Source of the DNA: Syntrophomonas palmitatica JCM 14374
GTDB taxonomy: Bacteria > Bacillota > Syntrophomonadia > Syntrophomonadales > Syntrophomonadaceae
NCBI RefSeq assembly: GCF_001311885.1
Contig: NZ_BBCE01000010.1
Span: forward strand, 1 to 64,000
Reading direction: 5' to 3'
DNA: 64,000 nucleotides
Notes under the pieces: generated by a model
The model's input: only the letters and a program-made list of their open reading frames with translations
Databases searched by the model: none
Told to the model about the DNA's origin: nothing
Program-made: the position numbers and the translations under genes
Part shown: positions 52,450-61,799 of the stretch, one piece after another
Position numbering within the stretch: the stretch's first letter is position 1
Layout: every line of letters starts with the position of its first letter

Positions 52450-53508
52450 GTCATTAAGAATCGCTTCTATAAGAGCGTCGACTATTTTGGCATCGAGTTT
52501 GCCATCTCTGGCTTCCTGCTTTAAGATGTTAAAGGCGTGTTCCTGGTTCATAGCAGGCCGGTAAGGACGGTCGGTAGTTAAGGCATCATAAATATCAGCC
52601 ACGGTAATGATTTTAATTTGCAGACTTAAATCGTTTTCGACCAGACCATCGGGATATCCCGATCCATCAATTTTTTCGTGATGATTCCTTATTAATGGCA
52701 TTACACTAGCAAAACTCTTTAAGGGAGAGCAGATGTTTTCTCCGGTCACCGGATGGCTTTCAATAATCTTTCTTTCTTCATCATCAAGCCGCCCCGGCTT
52801 ATTGAGAATCTGCTGGTCTATGCCTATTTTGCCGATATCATGAACCAATCCTCCGATACGTAATTCCTCCAGCAAATCATTTGCCAGACCGAGTTTTTTG
52901 CCCAGCATGACTGCATATTGGCTCACCCGTTCACTATGACCTTCCGTATAGCGATCCTTCGCTTCAAGGGTACGCGCCAATGATATAACCACATTTTCCG
53001 TATTTTCCACGGCGGCGGCATATTCTTCTTCGACAGCCGCAATTCTGCGGGTCAGATCGCTGGTGGCGTTGTGGTAAGCCTGGTCCATCACGTATACCCC
53101 CAGAGACATGATGAAAAACAGCCCCCCTCCCAGGAAAATTAAATGGGTATTAATCTGCCAGAGGAGACCGGAAAGATTATCCAGGCCGTTGAGGAGAGTA
53201 AACCCTGCCATCAAAATGCTGAGAAATTTATAGAAGGTATTCATTTCCAGCCGGGATATCTGGTAAGCAACTACAGCGTTATAACTTAAAACCAGGAATA
53301 TACATACGGAGCTTACGATAATCCAGTTATGATTGTGATATCCAGCTAATTTTATGCCGATAAACGCAAGGCCCAGCGTGGTCAGAATAACCATGAGGTT
53401 TGGATAAAGGCTGTAAGATGGTTCGATTCGCTTTCTCAGGCTGAGAAAATATACACTGAAACTCCAACCCATAAAGAATAGACTTAACCATTCCAAATTA
53501 TTATTCAT
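52411..53508 (-). CDS. Membrane HD-GYP phosphodiesterase
   Basis: 365 residues. About five N-terminal membrane segments (FFMGWSFSVYFLSL, LMVILTTLGLAFIGI, IIVSSVCIFLVLSY, FLSILMAGFTLL, IFLGGGLFFIMSL) precede the HD-GYP domain: HSERVSQYA, LVHDIGKIGI and NHHEKIDGSGYPDG. It should break down cyclic di-GMP at the membrane. It is the second HD-GYP in the window (the other is in the PAS-GGDEF protein at 15303). It lies just after the small membrane protein at 53501 (8-base overlap), and its C-terminal end overlaps the convergent HAD gene. Confidence 0.88.
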   Translation of the reverse strand: MNNNLEWLSLFFMGWSFSVYFLSLRKRIEPSYSLYPNLMVILTTLGLAFIGIKLAGYHNHNWIIVSSVCIFLVLSYNAVVAYQISRLEMNTFYKFLSILMAGFTLLNGLDNLSGLLWQINTHLIFLGGGLFFIMSLGVYVMDQAYHNATSDLTRRIAAVEEEYAAAVENTENVVISLARTLEAKDRYTEGHSERVSQYAVMLGKKLGLANDLLEELRIGGLVHDIGKIGIDQQILNKPGRLDDEERKIIESHPVTGENICSPLKSFASVMPLIRNHHEKIDGSGYPDGLVENDLSLQIKIITVADIYDALTTDRPYRPAMNQEHAFNILKQEARDGKLDAKIVDALIEAILNDLSSQGSYNPQRV

Positions 53509-53707
53509 TGTGCCTTTGCGGGTCAGATTTGTCGCCAGAGCAGAGGGATGTAGAAAGGGACAGCAGGATAAAGAGGGCGAATTGGCGTTTGTTTTCTATT
53601 AGCCAGTAGCGTGTAAACATGCGAATAATCGAAATAATAGTCAGGCTTAAAGACACCCCGAATATTGCCAGTGATATTAAATCCTCTATTTTGGTAACAC
53701 TTGACAC
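53501..53707 (-). CDS. Small membrane protein upstream of the HD-GYP gene
   Basis: 68 residues with one strong hydrophobic helix (LISLAIFGVSLSLTIISIIRMF) and a hydrophilic tail. The stop lies inside the first codons of the HD-GYP gene (8-base overlap), suggesting coupled translation. No known family is recognised. It may be a small accessory to the phosphodiesterase. Confidence 0.5.
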   Translation of the reverse strand: MSSVTKIEDLISLAIFGVSLSLTIISIIRMFTRYWLIENKRQFALFILLSLSTSLCSGDKSDPQRHNE

Positions 53708-53760
53708 AAAATTATACCCTCCCCGGCAGCATGAAAGTAAAATTTGAGACGGTGGTCAAT

Positions 53761-53796
53761 AAAAACTCCCGCTGAAAATATTGCAACGGGAGGTTT
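53761..53796 (-). terminator. Terminator of the crotonase at 53821 (minus strand)
   Basis: Read on the minus strand: CTCCCG (53787-53792 complement), a loop, then CGGGAG (53766-53771 complement) followed by TTTTTATT. It lies 25 bases after the crotonase stop. Confidence 0.75.
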
Positions 53797-53820
53797 ATAA
53801 TTTCTTTGTGATAAATAAAT

Positions 53821-54609
53821 TTACCGGCCTTTGAAGTTGGCTTCGCGGCGTTCGATAAAGGCCTTAACCCCTTCGGCTGAATCTTCACTTTTCATTATAG
53901 GTATGATGTCGGGTAAAAGCCGTTCCAGGGCTTTCCTGGTTCCGTCCACTCTGGCCAGCCGGGCTGAACGCAGAGCTGCCTGAACTCCAAGGGGGGCCTG
54001 CTTGGAGATTTTGGTGGCCAATTCTAAAGCCCGCTCGAATTCCTGGCCCGGTTCAGTTACTTCCTGCACCAGCCCTAAACGATAGGCTTCCTGGGCGGTA
54101 ATCTCATCGCCGGTCAAAAGATAACGCATGGCATTAGCCCAGCCGATTTCCTGGAACATACGCACGGTTGCGCCTCCTACCGGGTAGATGCCGCGTTTAA
54201 CTTCAATTTGTGCCAGGCGCAGGTTGGAAGCGGCCACTCTTACGTCAGTGGTTAAAAGCATCTCAAAACCGATGGTGTAGCATATTCCTTGGGCGGCCAT
54301 AACCAGCGGCTTGCTGAGCCTGCGGTCCTCATCCAGGCCAAAGGGGTCAATCATGCCTTCAGGGATATCAGGAGACTTGCCTTCAGCAAAAACGGGAGCC
54401 CATTGCACCAGGTCCAAACCCGCGGTGAAATGATCGCCGTGCGCAAAGAGCAGCCCGCAGCGCAGATCAGGGTTATTATGTAATTCACCATAAGCGGCTG
54501 CCAGTTGCCAGTACATATCCAGGTCCAGAGCATTACGTTTATCGGCACGATCCAAGCCAATTAATAGAACATAACCGTCTTTCTCGACAGATATCTTTTT
54601 AGCTTCCAT
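53821..54609 (-). CDS. Enoyl-CoA hydratase/isomerase family protein
   Basis: 262 residues of crotonase fold. The first oxyanion motif HGDHFTAGLDL and GICYTIGFEM are in place. A Glu in AQIEVKRGIYPVGG fits the first catalytic Glu of enoyl-CoA hydratase, but the second position is not a clear Glu, so an isomerase or other activity cannot be ruled out. It has no frameshift. The minus-strand terminator follows. It is the third crotonase of the window. A start at ATG 54609 follows gggggttatactaa. Confidence 0.85.
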   Translation of the reverse strand: MEAKKISVEKDGYVLLIGLDRADKRNALDLDMYWQLAAAYGELHNNPDLRCGLLFAHGDHFTAGLDLVQWAPVFAEGKSPDIPEGMIDPFGLDEDRRLSKPLVMAAQGICYTIGFEMLLTTDVRVAASNLRLAQIEVKRGIYPVGGATVRMFQEIGWANAMRYLLTGDEITAQEAYRLGLVQEVTEPGQEFERALELATKISKQAPLGVQAALRSARLARVDGTRKALERLLPDIIPIMKSEDSAEGVKAFIERREANFKGR

Positions 54610-54694
54610 TTAGTATAACCCCCATCTATATTCCTTTCTTTTAATGTTTATATATAAAATATCAATAGTCAAGGTAAATAACTCAACTTTCACA

Positions 54695-55280
54695 TTAAAT
54701 AAACCAGGCAATCAATGCTTCAGCCACCGCTTTTTTAAGCCAACGATGGCTGTTTAACAGGGACTCATATTTATTCAGGGTACCGGCTTCAAGGTTCGAT
54801 CTTCCCAAAAGATCATACATCTCATCCAGAAGGGGTTGAAATTCCTGGACCTGGCCGGGTGCTTTAACCCTCACCAGTGCCTGCAGGTAATTCATATGAT
54901 CATCGCCGGGAGTTGCTTGCTCGAATATGGTCTGATGAGAGATCATGCTCGGTTTTTTCACTTGTTTCCCCGGAAATCTTTTGAGGGCTTTTTTCCCATT
55001 CCTCTTTAGTGAGATAGTATGCTCGTCCCTGAAATGTCTCACTATCGCATATTTCAATCTCTTTATTCTCAATATAAAATTCATCTCCAGAGGTTACTGC
55101 CCGCAGCCAATCGCCTTCGCGAAGGTCAATATGAGGATAAACCGCTATGTAACGACGTTCACTATATTGATCCTTATTGCGCATCCCATCTATCTCTTCA
55201 ATTTCAGTATCATCGCGGATAATTATGAATTTTTCGCCAGCCATGTCCATGATGGCTTTTAGCACCGGATGAACCTGCAT
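54695..55280 (-). CDS. Protein of unknown function (one frameshift)
   Basis: About 194 residues when one extra A in the A6 run near 54954 is removed, joining the frame of the upper ORF (PVLKAIMDMAGEKFIIIRDD, PHIDLREGDWLRAV) with the lower ORF (SHQTIFEQATPGDDHMNYLQALV). Without correction there would be two overlapping ORFs. ATG 55280 is preferred because aaggaagatg sits just upstream; the frame is open to 55343. No known family is recognised. The gene has no clear partners. Confidence 0.5.
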
Positions 55281-55465
55281 AAAAACATCTTCCTTTCTTA
55301 AACGTGCTTTCATTATTTTATCAAGCCAAACGCACATGCTCAAGTAATGAACCTGGCCGATAAAAGAACAAGATTGCCTCGCTGTGCCTGCATAACACTA
55401 TAGATATCGCTGCCCACGCCCCCCAGGCTCTTATCCGCAGCCTTTTATGAAAAGCTACTTATACA

Positions 55466-55508
55466 TAAAACAAAACCCGCCGCCAGCTTATACAGCTTGC
55501 AGCGGGTT
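55466..55508 (-). terminator. Rho-independent terminator of the small gene at 55535 (minus strand)
   Basis: On the minus strand AACCCGC (55508-55502) pairs with GCGGGTT (55480-55474), with inner AGCT/AGCT pairing, then TTTTGTTTT follows at 55474-55466. Confidence 0.8.
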
Positions 55509-55534
55509 CCTGCCAGAGCCACTTACACTTTGTC

Positions 55535-55681
55535 TTAGACCCGGACTCCGTAAAGGTAGCCCAAATAAAATAATAAACCGATGGCGACTACATGCCAAAC
55601 CCACCATCCAGCCCTTAGAAATTCAAAGGTGCCCAGATCGTAGTCTTTTGTTTTTACTTCATTGTTTTCATGTTCGTCCAC
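55535..55681 (-). CDS. Small membrane protein, 48 residues
   Basis: GTG 55681 follows a strong ggaggctatttaaca leader. The protein has an acidic N-terminus (DEHENNEVKTKDYD) and one hydrophobic helix (WVWHVVAIGLLFYLGYLYG). It ends just before a rho-independent terminator, so it is a complete gene. I recognise no family. Small single-helix proteins like this often accompany membrane respiratory complexes, but no neighbour supports that here. Confidence 0.7.
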   Translation of the reverse strand: MDEHENNEVKTKDYDLGTFEFLRAGWWVWHVVAIGLLFYLGYLYGVRV

Positions 55682-55783
55682 TGTTAAATAGCCTCCTTTT
55701 GATTTTAATCTATGTTTTTATACCTGTAATTACTATTGCCCGCACTTAATCGATTTATGCAGAAAAATTTTCCTAATTAGGAT

Positions 55784-55811
55784 TTGACAAGCCTCCAATA
55801 TTAAATACAAT
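55784..55811 (+). promoter_or_regulatory. SigA-type promoter of the aminotransferase/reductase fusion
   Basis: TTGACA at 55784-55789, a 16-base spacer and TACAAT at 55806-55811. This is the best promoter match in the window. Confidence 0.75.
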
Positions 55812-55835
55812 GGTCTTTATAATTATGGAAAAGTT

Positions 55836-55851
55836 TGCACAATAATGTGCA
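55836..55851 (+). promoter_or_regulatory. Palindrome downstream of the fusion promoter
   Basis: TGCACA, four bases, TGTGCA (55836-55851). It starts about 25 bases after the -10 box, close to where transcription should begin, so a repressor bound here could block it. The ribosome-binding site ataaggaggc follows. Confidence 0.5.
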
Positions 55852-55873
55852 CACTACATAAGGAGGCTCATAT

Positions 55874-58585
55874 ATGAATCAGATACGCAGAGATTTGCTT
55901 AATCCCAGCCTGCAAAAAATATTGAAATCATTCCGTTTGGATAAAAATTATATAAGCGGTCAGGGCAGCTATTTACAGGATGAAGAAGGCACAAGCTACC
56001 TCGATTTTATATCTCAATACGGGGCTGTGCCTTTTGGTTATAATCCGGAATTTATTTGGCAAAAGCTGGACGAGGTTCATCGCCGGCTGTTACCAAGCCT
56101 GGTGCAGCCTTCGCTGCCGGGCGAAGCTTTGAAACTTGCCAACATGCTGGCCCAAATTACACCGGGTGATTTATGCTGCTGCACTTTCTGCCAGAGCGGC
56201 GCCGAAGCGGTGGAAGCATCCATAAAACTAGCCCGTTCCGCCACAGGCAAATTATATATAGTTTCCGCCAGCAACAGTTTTCATGGCAAAACCTTGGGAG
56301 CACTATCAGCAACAGGCAAGGATTCTTATCAGGAACCATTTTTTGCTCCGGCGCCAGGCTTCATTAGGGTACCCTATAACAACCTGGATTCTCTCAGGGA
56401 ATTATTTGAGGCTCGAGCTGATGAGATTGCGGCGGTTATTCTGGAACCTATTCAAGGCGAAGGCGGCATTATCGTAGCCGCTGACGATTATCTCCGAGGG
56501 GTGCGCCGCCTGTGTACCGAGTATGGAGTGCTTCTGATTATGGATGAGATTCAGACTGGGCTAGGAAGAACCGGAAGACTTTTCGCCTGCCAGTATGCAG
56601 ATATTGAACCGGATATCATGCTTCTGGCCAAAGCATTAGGCGGAGGTATGTTTCCCCTGGGGGTTTGTATAAGTTCTCCGCGGGTATGGAATGACGACTT
56701 CGGCATGCTGCATAGTTCAACATTTGCCAATAATAATATTACCTGTGCAGTCGGTATCGCCGTATTGGAAAAGCTGCTGGAAAACGAAAAAGAGATAATT
56801 GAACAGGCAGCCCATAAGGGTGATTACTTACTGGACAGGGTCAGACAGCTGGCCATGGACTACCCGGATGTGATTAAGGAAGTCCGGGGACGCGGCCTGA
56901 TGGTAGGGGTGGAGATTCATGATTTAAGCAATAACGGCTCATATGATATAAGCTTTATTATGGACCAGGGCGGATTTACGGCTTTATTGGCCGGTTTCCT
57001 GTTGAATGTTTACCAGATTCGCCTGGCGCCGTTTTTAAATGATTCTATGACGCTAAGGTTAGAACCGCCGCTAACCATAACCTATGCAGAGATCGACCGG
57101 GTTTGTGACGCCCTGGGGGACCTTTGTCAAATACTGCATTACCATGATTACCAGTCTCTGTATCGCTATCTTATCGGTGATTGCCGCCGCATAAGCAAAC
57201 CTGTGGATTATCGCGGTTTTTGCCGTAAAGTTCAAGCCTCACGTTTGGAGGAGAACGAAAACCCCCAGGAATGTTTTGCTTTTGTCATTCATTATCCTGC
57301 CCCTGAGGATGTAAGTATTAACAATCCCTCGTTTAATAGTTTCAACCGCCAGGAACTGCTAAATTTTTTGAGTTGGCAGAGCACTATGAGTAATCCAGGT
57401 GTGGCCTGTTATATGCCCGCGATTAAATCTAAAAACGGTAAAATCGCTCATGGTTGGCTGATAGGGGTCCCTCTCGGCGGACGAGAAATCATGCGTCTGC
57501 CGCGGGAACATTGTGTAGAAGTTATTACCAAAGCCGTAGATATGGGACGTGATCTTGGCGCAGGAATCGTAGGTTTGGGAGCTTTGACATCCGTAGTGAC
57601 CGCTGGCGGCCGTGCTGTGCAGGGGCGTGGGGTAGGCATAACCAGCGGCAATAGTTTTACTACCTTGATGGCCATGGAAGCGTTATTCTTAGGGGCCGAT
57701 AAAATGCGTATAGAAGCCTCTGCAGCCAGGGCGGCGGTAGTCGGGGCAGCAGGTTCTATCGGACGGGCCTGCGCTTTGTTGCTGGCGGAAAAAGCCGCTT
57801 ATATAACCCTTTTAGGCAATCCGGAGAAACCATCCAGCAACAAAAGGTTGGAGACATTGGCAGATGAAATGGTGCAGCTGGCGCTGCGCCGGCTGCAGGA
57901 AGAAAAGTACGGTGGTTTAAGCTCCTGGATTCTGCAAATAAAAGAAATGCTTTTGGCTGACCTAAATCCTGAGGCTAAGGAGTTACTTGACTATTTTGAG
58001 GAACAACCAGGCTTGGCCATTCTGGAAAAAGCATCAGATTATCTGAGGATAGCCTGTCCGGTCAATATCAGCATTGATATTGATGATTGCTTGCCTGAGT
58101 GCGATCTTATAGTTGCGGCCAGCAATTCTCCAGAGTACTTGATTTACCCTCAGCACATGAAGCCGGGAGCTGTAATCTGCGATGTAGCCCGCCCCGCAGA
58201 CGTTTCACCCGAAGTCTTACAGAACAGACTTGATGTACTGGTTTTAGAGGGGGGGCTGGTTCAATATCCTGATGAAATAACATTTGGTCCTAACCTTGGA
58301 TACCGTAACGGGGTAAACCTGGCTTGTTTGTCAGAAACAGTTCTGCTGGCACTTGAAGGCGATTATAATGATCACAGTATTGGGAGTAAATTGTCCATGG
58401 AGACGATGGAGTATTTCAGATACCTGGCTGATAAGCATGGCTTTGGTTTAGCAGGTTTGCGCATGGGCGGCCAGGAAATTAGCGATGAAGAAATTGAAGC
58501 AATTTACCAGCGTTCTCTGCAGCAAAAAACGCATACCCTTGCTAAAAATAAGACAAAATGTCTAGAATTAAATAGGCTTATTTAA
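55874..58585 (+). CDS. Class III aminotransferase fused to an acyl-ACP-reductase-like domain
   Basis: 903 residues. Residues 1-430 are a class III PLP aminotransferase (AEAVEASIKLARSAT, ILEPIQGEGG, IMDEIQTGLGRTG; PLP lysine K253 in LLAKALGG). Residues about 450-903 resemble long-chain acyl-ACP reductase (AAR) of cyanobacteria: AGIVGLGALTSVV, ITSGNSFTT, nucleotide-binding VVGAAGSIGRA (about 622-632), VLVLEGGLVQYPDEITF and NLACLSETVLLALEG, which aligns with the AAR active-site Cys motif (here Cys818). A two-step conversion, acyl thioester to aldehyde to amine, is a reasonable inference. ATG 55874 follows a strong ataaggaggc. Confidence 0.78.
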   Translation: MNQIRRDLLNPSLQKILKSFRLDKNYISGQGSYLQDEEGTSYLDFISQYGAVPFGYNPEFIWQKLDEVHRRLLPSLVQPSLPGEALKLANMLAQITPGDLCCCTFCQSGAEAVEASIKLARSATGKLYIVSASNSFHGKTLGALSATGKDSYQEPFFAPAPGFIRVPYNNLDSLRELFEARADEIAAVILEPIQGEGGIIVAADDYLRGVRRLCTEYGVLLIMDEIQTGLGRTGRLFACQYADIEPDIMLLAKALGGGMFPLGVCISSPRVWNDDFGMLHSSTFANNNITCAVGIAVLEKLLENEKEIIEQAAHKGDYLLDRVRQLAMDYPDVIKEVRGRGLMVGVEIHDLSNNGSYDISFIMDQGGFTALLAGFLLNVYQIRLAPFLNDSMTLRLEPPLTITYAEIDRVCDALGDLCQILHYHDYQSLYRYLIGDCRRISKPVDYRGFCRKVQASRLEENENPQECFAFVIHYPAPEDVSINNPSFNSFNRQELLNFLSWQSTMSNPGVACYMPAIKSKNGKIAHGWLIGVPLGGREIMRLPREHCVEVITKAVDMGRDLGAGIVGLGALTSVVTAGGRAVQGRGVGITSGNSFTTLMAMEALFLGADKMRIEASAARAAVVGAAGSIGRACALLLAEKAAYITLLGNPEKPSSNKRLETLADEMVQLALRRLQEEKYGGLSSWILQIKEMLLADLNPEAKELLDYFEEQPGLAILEKASDYLRIACPVNISIDIDDCLPECDLIVAASNSPEYLIYPQHMKPGAVICDVARPADVSPEVLQNRLDVLVLEGGLVQYPDEITFGPNLGYRNGVNLACLSETVLLALEGDYNDHSIGSKLSMETMEYFRYLADKHGFGLAGLRMGGQEISDEEIEAIYQRSLQQKTHTLAKNKTKCLELNRLI

Positions 58586-58624
58586 AATAAGATCAAAAAC
58601 TGTGTAAGGTGGGAAAATAACATA

Positions 58625-59038
58625 ATGGATTTGCAAGATATTACTATACGTAAGAATGGCAAATGGTATTATGGCCAGGCCGAAATGTTTAGGCGTAATA
58701 TCCTGAATATACTTGCAGCGCATATTGAAAAAAATGATGACGGCAGTTATTGTATTAAATTGGGCGATGATATGAATCCTATTACAGTTGAGGATGTTCC
58801 TTTTTTAGCTACGGGTTATCTTGAAGAGGAAACCGGAATAAAACTGGTTTTCCATGATCTGCAGGAGATGCCTTTAAACGAGGAAAAAAGGTTGATTTTA
58901 AAAGGAGAAGTGCCTTATGTTTCCTTCCGCTGGGAAGCTGATACCCGTCTCAGCCGGGGAGTGTACTGGAAGCTAAGCCAGTTCTTTGATTTCAGAGGAG
59001 AGGAAATCTATATCGTCCCCCCGGAAATCAATAAGTGA
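58625..59038 (+). CDS. DUF1285-like protein
   Basis: 137 residues, resembling DUF1285: the opening ITIRKNGKWYYGQAEMFRRNILNILAAHIEKNDDGSYCIKLG matches the family's 'I-G-W-y-g ... D-G-Y' pattern, and VEDVPFLA follows. Function is unknown. It starts 39 bases after the aminotransferase/reductase gene on the same strand, so it may be in the same transcript and serve it. ATG 58625 follows aaggtgggaaaataacata. Confidence 0.7.
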   Translation: MDLQDITIRKNGKWYYGQAEMFRRNILNILAAHIEKNDDGSYCIKLGDDMNPITVEDVPFLATGYLEEETGIKLVFHDLQEMPLNEEKRLILKGEVPYVSFRWEADTRLSRGVYWKLSQFFDFRGEEIYIVPPEINK

Positions 59039-59082
59039 CCATTATTTAAGTCCAAAAACCTGCTTGATCGAATACTGGGGAT

Positions 59083-59111
59083 AAAAAAAGGGGGCTTAAA
59101 GTTGAAGCCCC
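59083..59111 (-). terminator. Terminator facing leftward after the radical SAM gene
   Basis: On the minus strand GGGGCTT, loop CAACTTT, AAGCCCC and then a run of T at 59089-59083. It would end transcription from the radical SAM gene 59486-60361. Confidence 0.75.
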
Positions 59112-59271
59112 GCGCAATATGGTTATACACCTTTGTGTATATCCCCCCTGAATTATAGAATATATGCAAAGATCATGCCTATTTTAACATAAGTGCTGAT
59201 AGGGGTTATATTCATGGTTGTGATTGCCTGGTCTTTGCCTGCGAGCATGACCCGTATCAAAATAAAGACAG

Positions 59272-59327
59272 AAAACGTCTCAAAAAGGAGAATCGATTCT
59301 CAAATATGAGACGTTTTTATTTTTGTA
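59272..59327 (+). terminator. Terminator on the plus strand after the DUF1285-like gene
   Basis: AAAACGTCTCA at 59272-59282 and TGAGACGTTTT at 59307-59317 form an 11-base-pair stem with an inner GAGAATCGATTCTC hairpin (59288-59301), followed by TATTTTTG. It is 234 bases beyond the DUF1285-like stop. The rest of the gap 59112-59485 holds one dispersed-motif-like patch at 59456-59490 and no gene. Confidence 0.75.
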
Positions 59328-59485
59328 TAGGAAAATATAAAATGATAACGCTGGTTGCTCGGAGGGCGAATTCTTTCTTGGCCAACCGGCGGGATGGATG
59401 ATCAGCGGACCCCGTGCCGGGAGGATATAACCATAAATGAAAACAGCTTGAGTACAAATTATAAATAAAATCTATGCTTATCTGT

Positions 59486-60361
59486 TTAAAGGTGACTTAT
59501 ATGGGCGGGACGAAAACGTGATTCATCTATTTGCAGGGCCTGATCTACCGACTCCAGCATGGCCTCACGATCTCGCGGCAATAAACCGCTTATATTCCAA
59601 TAATTAGCAACATGATCGCTTAAAACCATCGTATTTTCACAAACGAGGTTCTCAACTAACAGGCGGATTTCCTGCAATGCTTCATGAGGAGTGAGCAGTT
59701 GAAAAAGCCCATTTTTATAATCATCATACAGAGGTGTGCCGGGTATTGGCACATAGGTGCGGATGCGTATGAAATCCGGACTGAAAGCACTTAAAACTCG
59801 GGCGCTGTTTATAGCATGCTCTTGAGTTCTGTCCCTGCCCCCGATTCCAGTCAGATAATATTCGCTGGTTTCTATCCCCGCCTCTTTGAGTTTTTTGCCT
59901 GCGGATATGATCTCTTCTGAAGAGGTGCCTTTTTGAATGCGGGCCAGAACCACATCATCCCCGCTCTCCATACCGGTGTGGACCCTGGACAAACCCGCTT
60001 CCTTAAGCCTTAGCAGGTCCTTTTCACTTTTCTTATTAATATAGCGCGCCGACCCATAAACGGTGATTCGCTGCAAGTGCGGGAAAAGGCTGCGGGCATG
60101 ACTGAATATCTCCAAGAGCTGATCGGTTTTCATTATAATAGTGTTGCCATCAGGGAAAAATAGAGAATAAATGTATTCTCCATAATATGCCCGCGCGGAA
60201 TTAAGATCTTCAATAATCTCAGCTACGTCGCGGAGTCGAAATTTTGTGCCCTTATACATGGGACAAAATGTGCATTTGTTATGGGGGCAGCCAATGGTTG
60301 CTTGAATCAGCAGACTCTGGGCTTCGCTGGGGGGGCGATAAACAGTACCTTCATAACGCAT
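59486..60361 (-). CDS. Radical SAM protein with a CX4CX2C cluster
   Basis: 291 residues. The cluster-binding motif is CPHNKCTFC, with four residues between the first two cysteines instead of three, as in some COG1032-type enzymes. The family blocks FFPDGNT, VYGSARYINKKSEKDL, GMESGDDVVL and the GIGGRDRTQEHA segment are intact. There is no B12 domain. Substrate is not visible. It has its own minus-strand terminator at 59083-59111 and is divergent from the LytTR regulator at 60561. Confidence 0.85.
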   Translation of the reverse strand: MRYEGTVYRPPSEAQSLLIQATIGCPHNKCTFCPMYKGTKFRLRDVAEIIEDLNSARAYYGEYIYSLFFPDGNTIIMKTDQLLEIFSHARSLFPHLQRITVYGSARYINKKSEKDLLRLKEAGLSRVHTGMESGDDVVLARIQKGTSSEEIISAGKKLKEAGIETSEYYLTGIGGRDRTQEHAINSARVLSAFSPDFIRIRTYVPIPGTPLYDDYKNGLFQLLTPHEALQEIRLLVENLVCENTMVLSDHVANYWNISGLLPRDREAMLESVDQALQIDESRFRPAHISHL

Positions 60362-60560
60362 TATTTATTCTCCTATGATAGTTTCCAAATAATTGTTTCC
60401 AGATTACCAGAAAAACAAAATAAATAAAAGTGACTATTAGGGCAATAAATCATGGGTTTATACTCAAAAAGAGGTTGTTTTTCATTGGATTTGTCTATAT
60501 TATAAAAATAGTAAATTAATAAAATGGGCTAGTTATAACCATTAAATGGAGTATGATAAT

Positions 60561-61349
60561 ATGCCAGTCCGGGTATTGATCGTAGATGATGATGAACGGG
60601 AAAGAATTGTGCTCCGGTATGTATTGGAACAGATAAAAGATATAGATATTGTGGGCGAAGCTATCCATGGTCTGGAAGCGCTTTTGTTATGCCAGGAAAA
60701 AAAGGTCAATCTGGTTTTCCTGGATATCAGCATGCCGGAAATGGGCGGTATGGAGACTGCATATAAGTTAAAACAATTAAAAGAACCTCCGCTGTTTGCT
60801 TTTATAACTCAGAAGAAAGATATGGCGGTAGAAGCATTTGAACTGGGAGCACTTGATTACATAGTTAAACCTATTGAACAAGCCCGCATTGAACGCACAA
60901 TTGAAAGAACCAAAAACCGTATAGCTCATCAGGATATTATCGAAGAGATGGTTAAAAACAAGCTTAAAGAGCGTATTGACTTCATGCTGGAAAGCTATAA
61001 AAGCTTTGAGGTTTATTCCAATCGGTTGCCGGTTCGTGAAAAGGGCAAGATCAGTTTACTTAACCAGGATGATATTGTGTTCTGTGAGAGCCAGGGAAAA
61101 AAAGTTTTCATATGTACAAATAACGGTGGGTTTATGACCACATTTACCCTTAACGAATTGGAAAACCGCTTAAACACCATGACCTTTTTCAGGGCCCATC
61201 AGGCCTTCATAGTTAATTTAAATTATGTTAAAGAGATAGTGAGTTTTACGGAAGGTTCATATGTCCTGCATCTTACCCATACCAACAAAAATATTATTCT
61301 CAGTCGTTCGCGCGCCAAGCTGCTTAAAGAGAAAATGGGTATACAATAA
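60561..61349 (+). CDS. LytTR-family response regulator
   Basis: 262 residues. Receiver domain (VDDDE; phospho-Asp D55 in LVFLDISMPE; Lys in YIVKP), a linker helix, and a LytTR DNA-binding domain (ISLLNQDDIVFCESQGKKVFI, FFRAHQAFIVNLNYV). ATG 60561 has ggagtatgataat upstream and is preferred over ATG 60546, which has none. No sensor kinase lies next to it; the hybrid kinase at 30356 is far away. LytTR regulators often control surface or competence genes; target unknown. Confidence 0.9.
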   Translation: MPVRVLIVDDDERERIVLRYVLEQIKDIDIVGEAIHGLEALLLCQEKKVNLVFLDISMPEMGGMETAYKLKQLKEPPLFAFITQKKDMAVEAFELGALDYIVKPIEQARIERTIERTKNRIAHQDIIEEMVKNKLKERIDFMLESYKSFEVYSNRLPVREKGKISLLNQDDIVFCESQGKKVFICTNNGGFMTTFTLNELENRLNTMTFFRAHQAFIVNLNYVKEIVSFTEGSYVLHLTHTNKNIILSRSRAKLLKEKMGIQ

Positions 61350-61799
61350 ACGAAATATACCGAAAAACAATCAAACCATACCTAAAAACCTACAAATTAC
61401 GCCTGTTATTTAACGAATATATAATATTATCATGTAATTAGGTGTATATGAGAAACCAAGCCCCAAGCCTTCTGGCATATGATGGGATGAATGATTGGAG
61501 CCCGGCGGGCCTAAAATACGGATAATGTTGTCCAGCAGGATTGTTCTACCAAGTATCCGGCTATTTCAACCAAGTGTTTCATATATAGAGAAAAAAATCA
61601 CAAAATGATTTATATTAATTATAGAAGAGAAGAACGAAAAATTTTAAGAAAAGGAGGGAATACAGTTTACAAGGTCAAGCTGATTCCGGGACGGCAAGTG
61701 AATCAGCAAGGATAGATAAAAGTTTCCTCGGTTTTAGAGCATAGTAGTCGTCCATGATAAGCGGGATGTTGTCCGGCCTTTAAGATTGGAGTGATGCTC
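61350..61799. other. 450-base gap before the ATPase operon
   Basis: No gene. A perfect-looking Shine-Dalgarno (aaaaggaggga, near 61651) has no start codon behind it. No clear promoter was identified. Confidence 0.4.
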
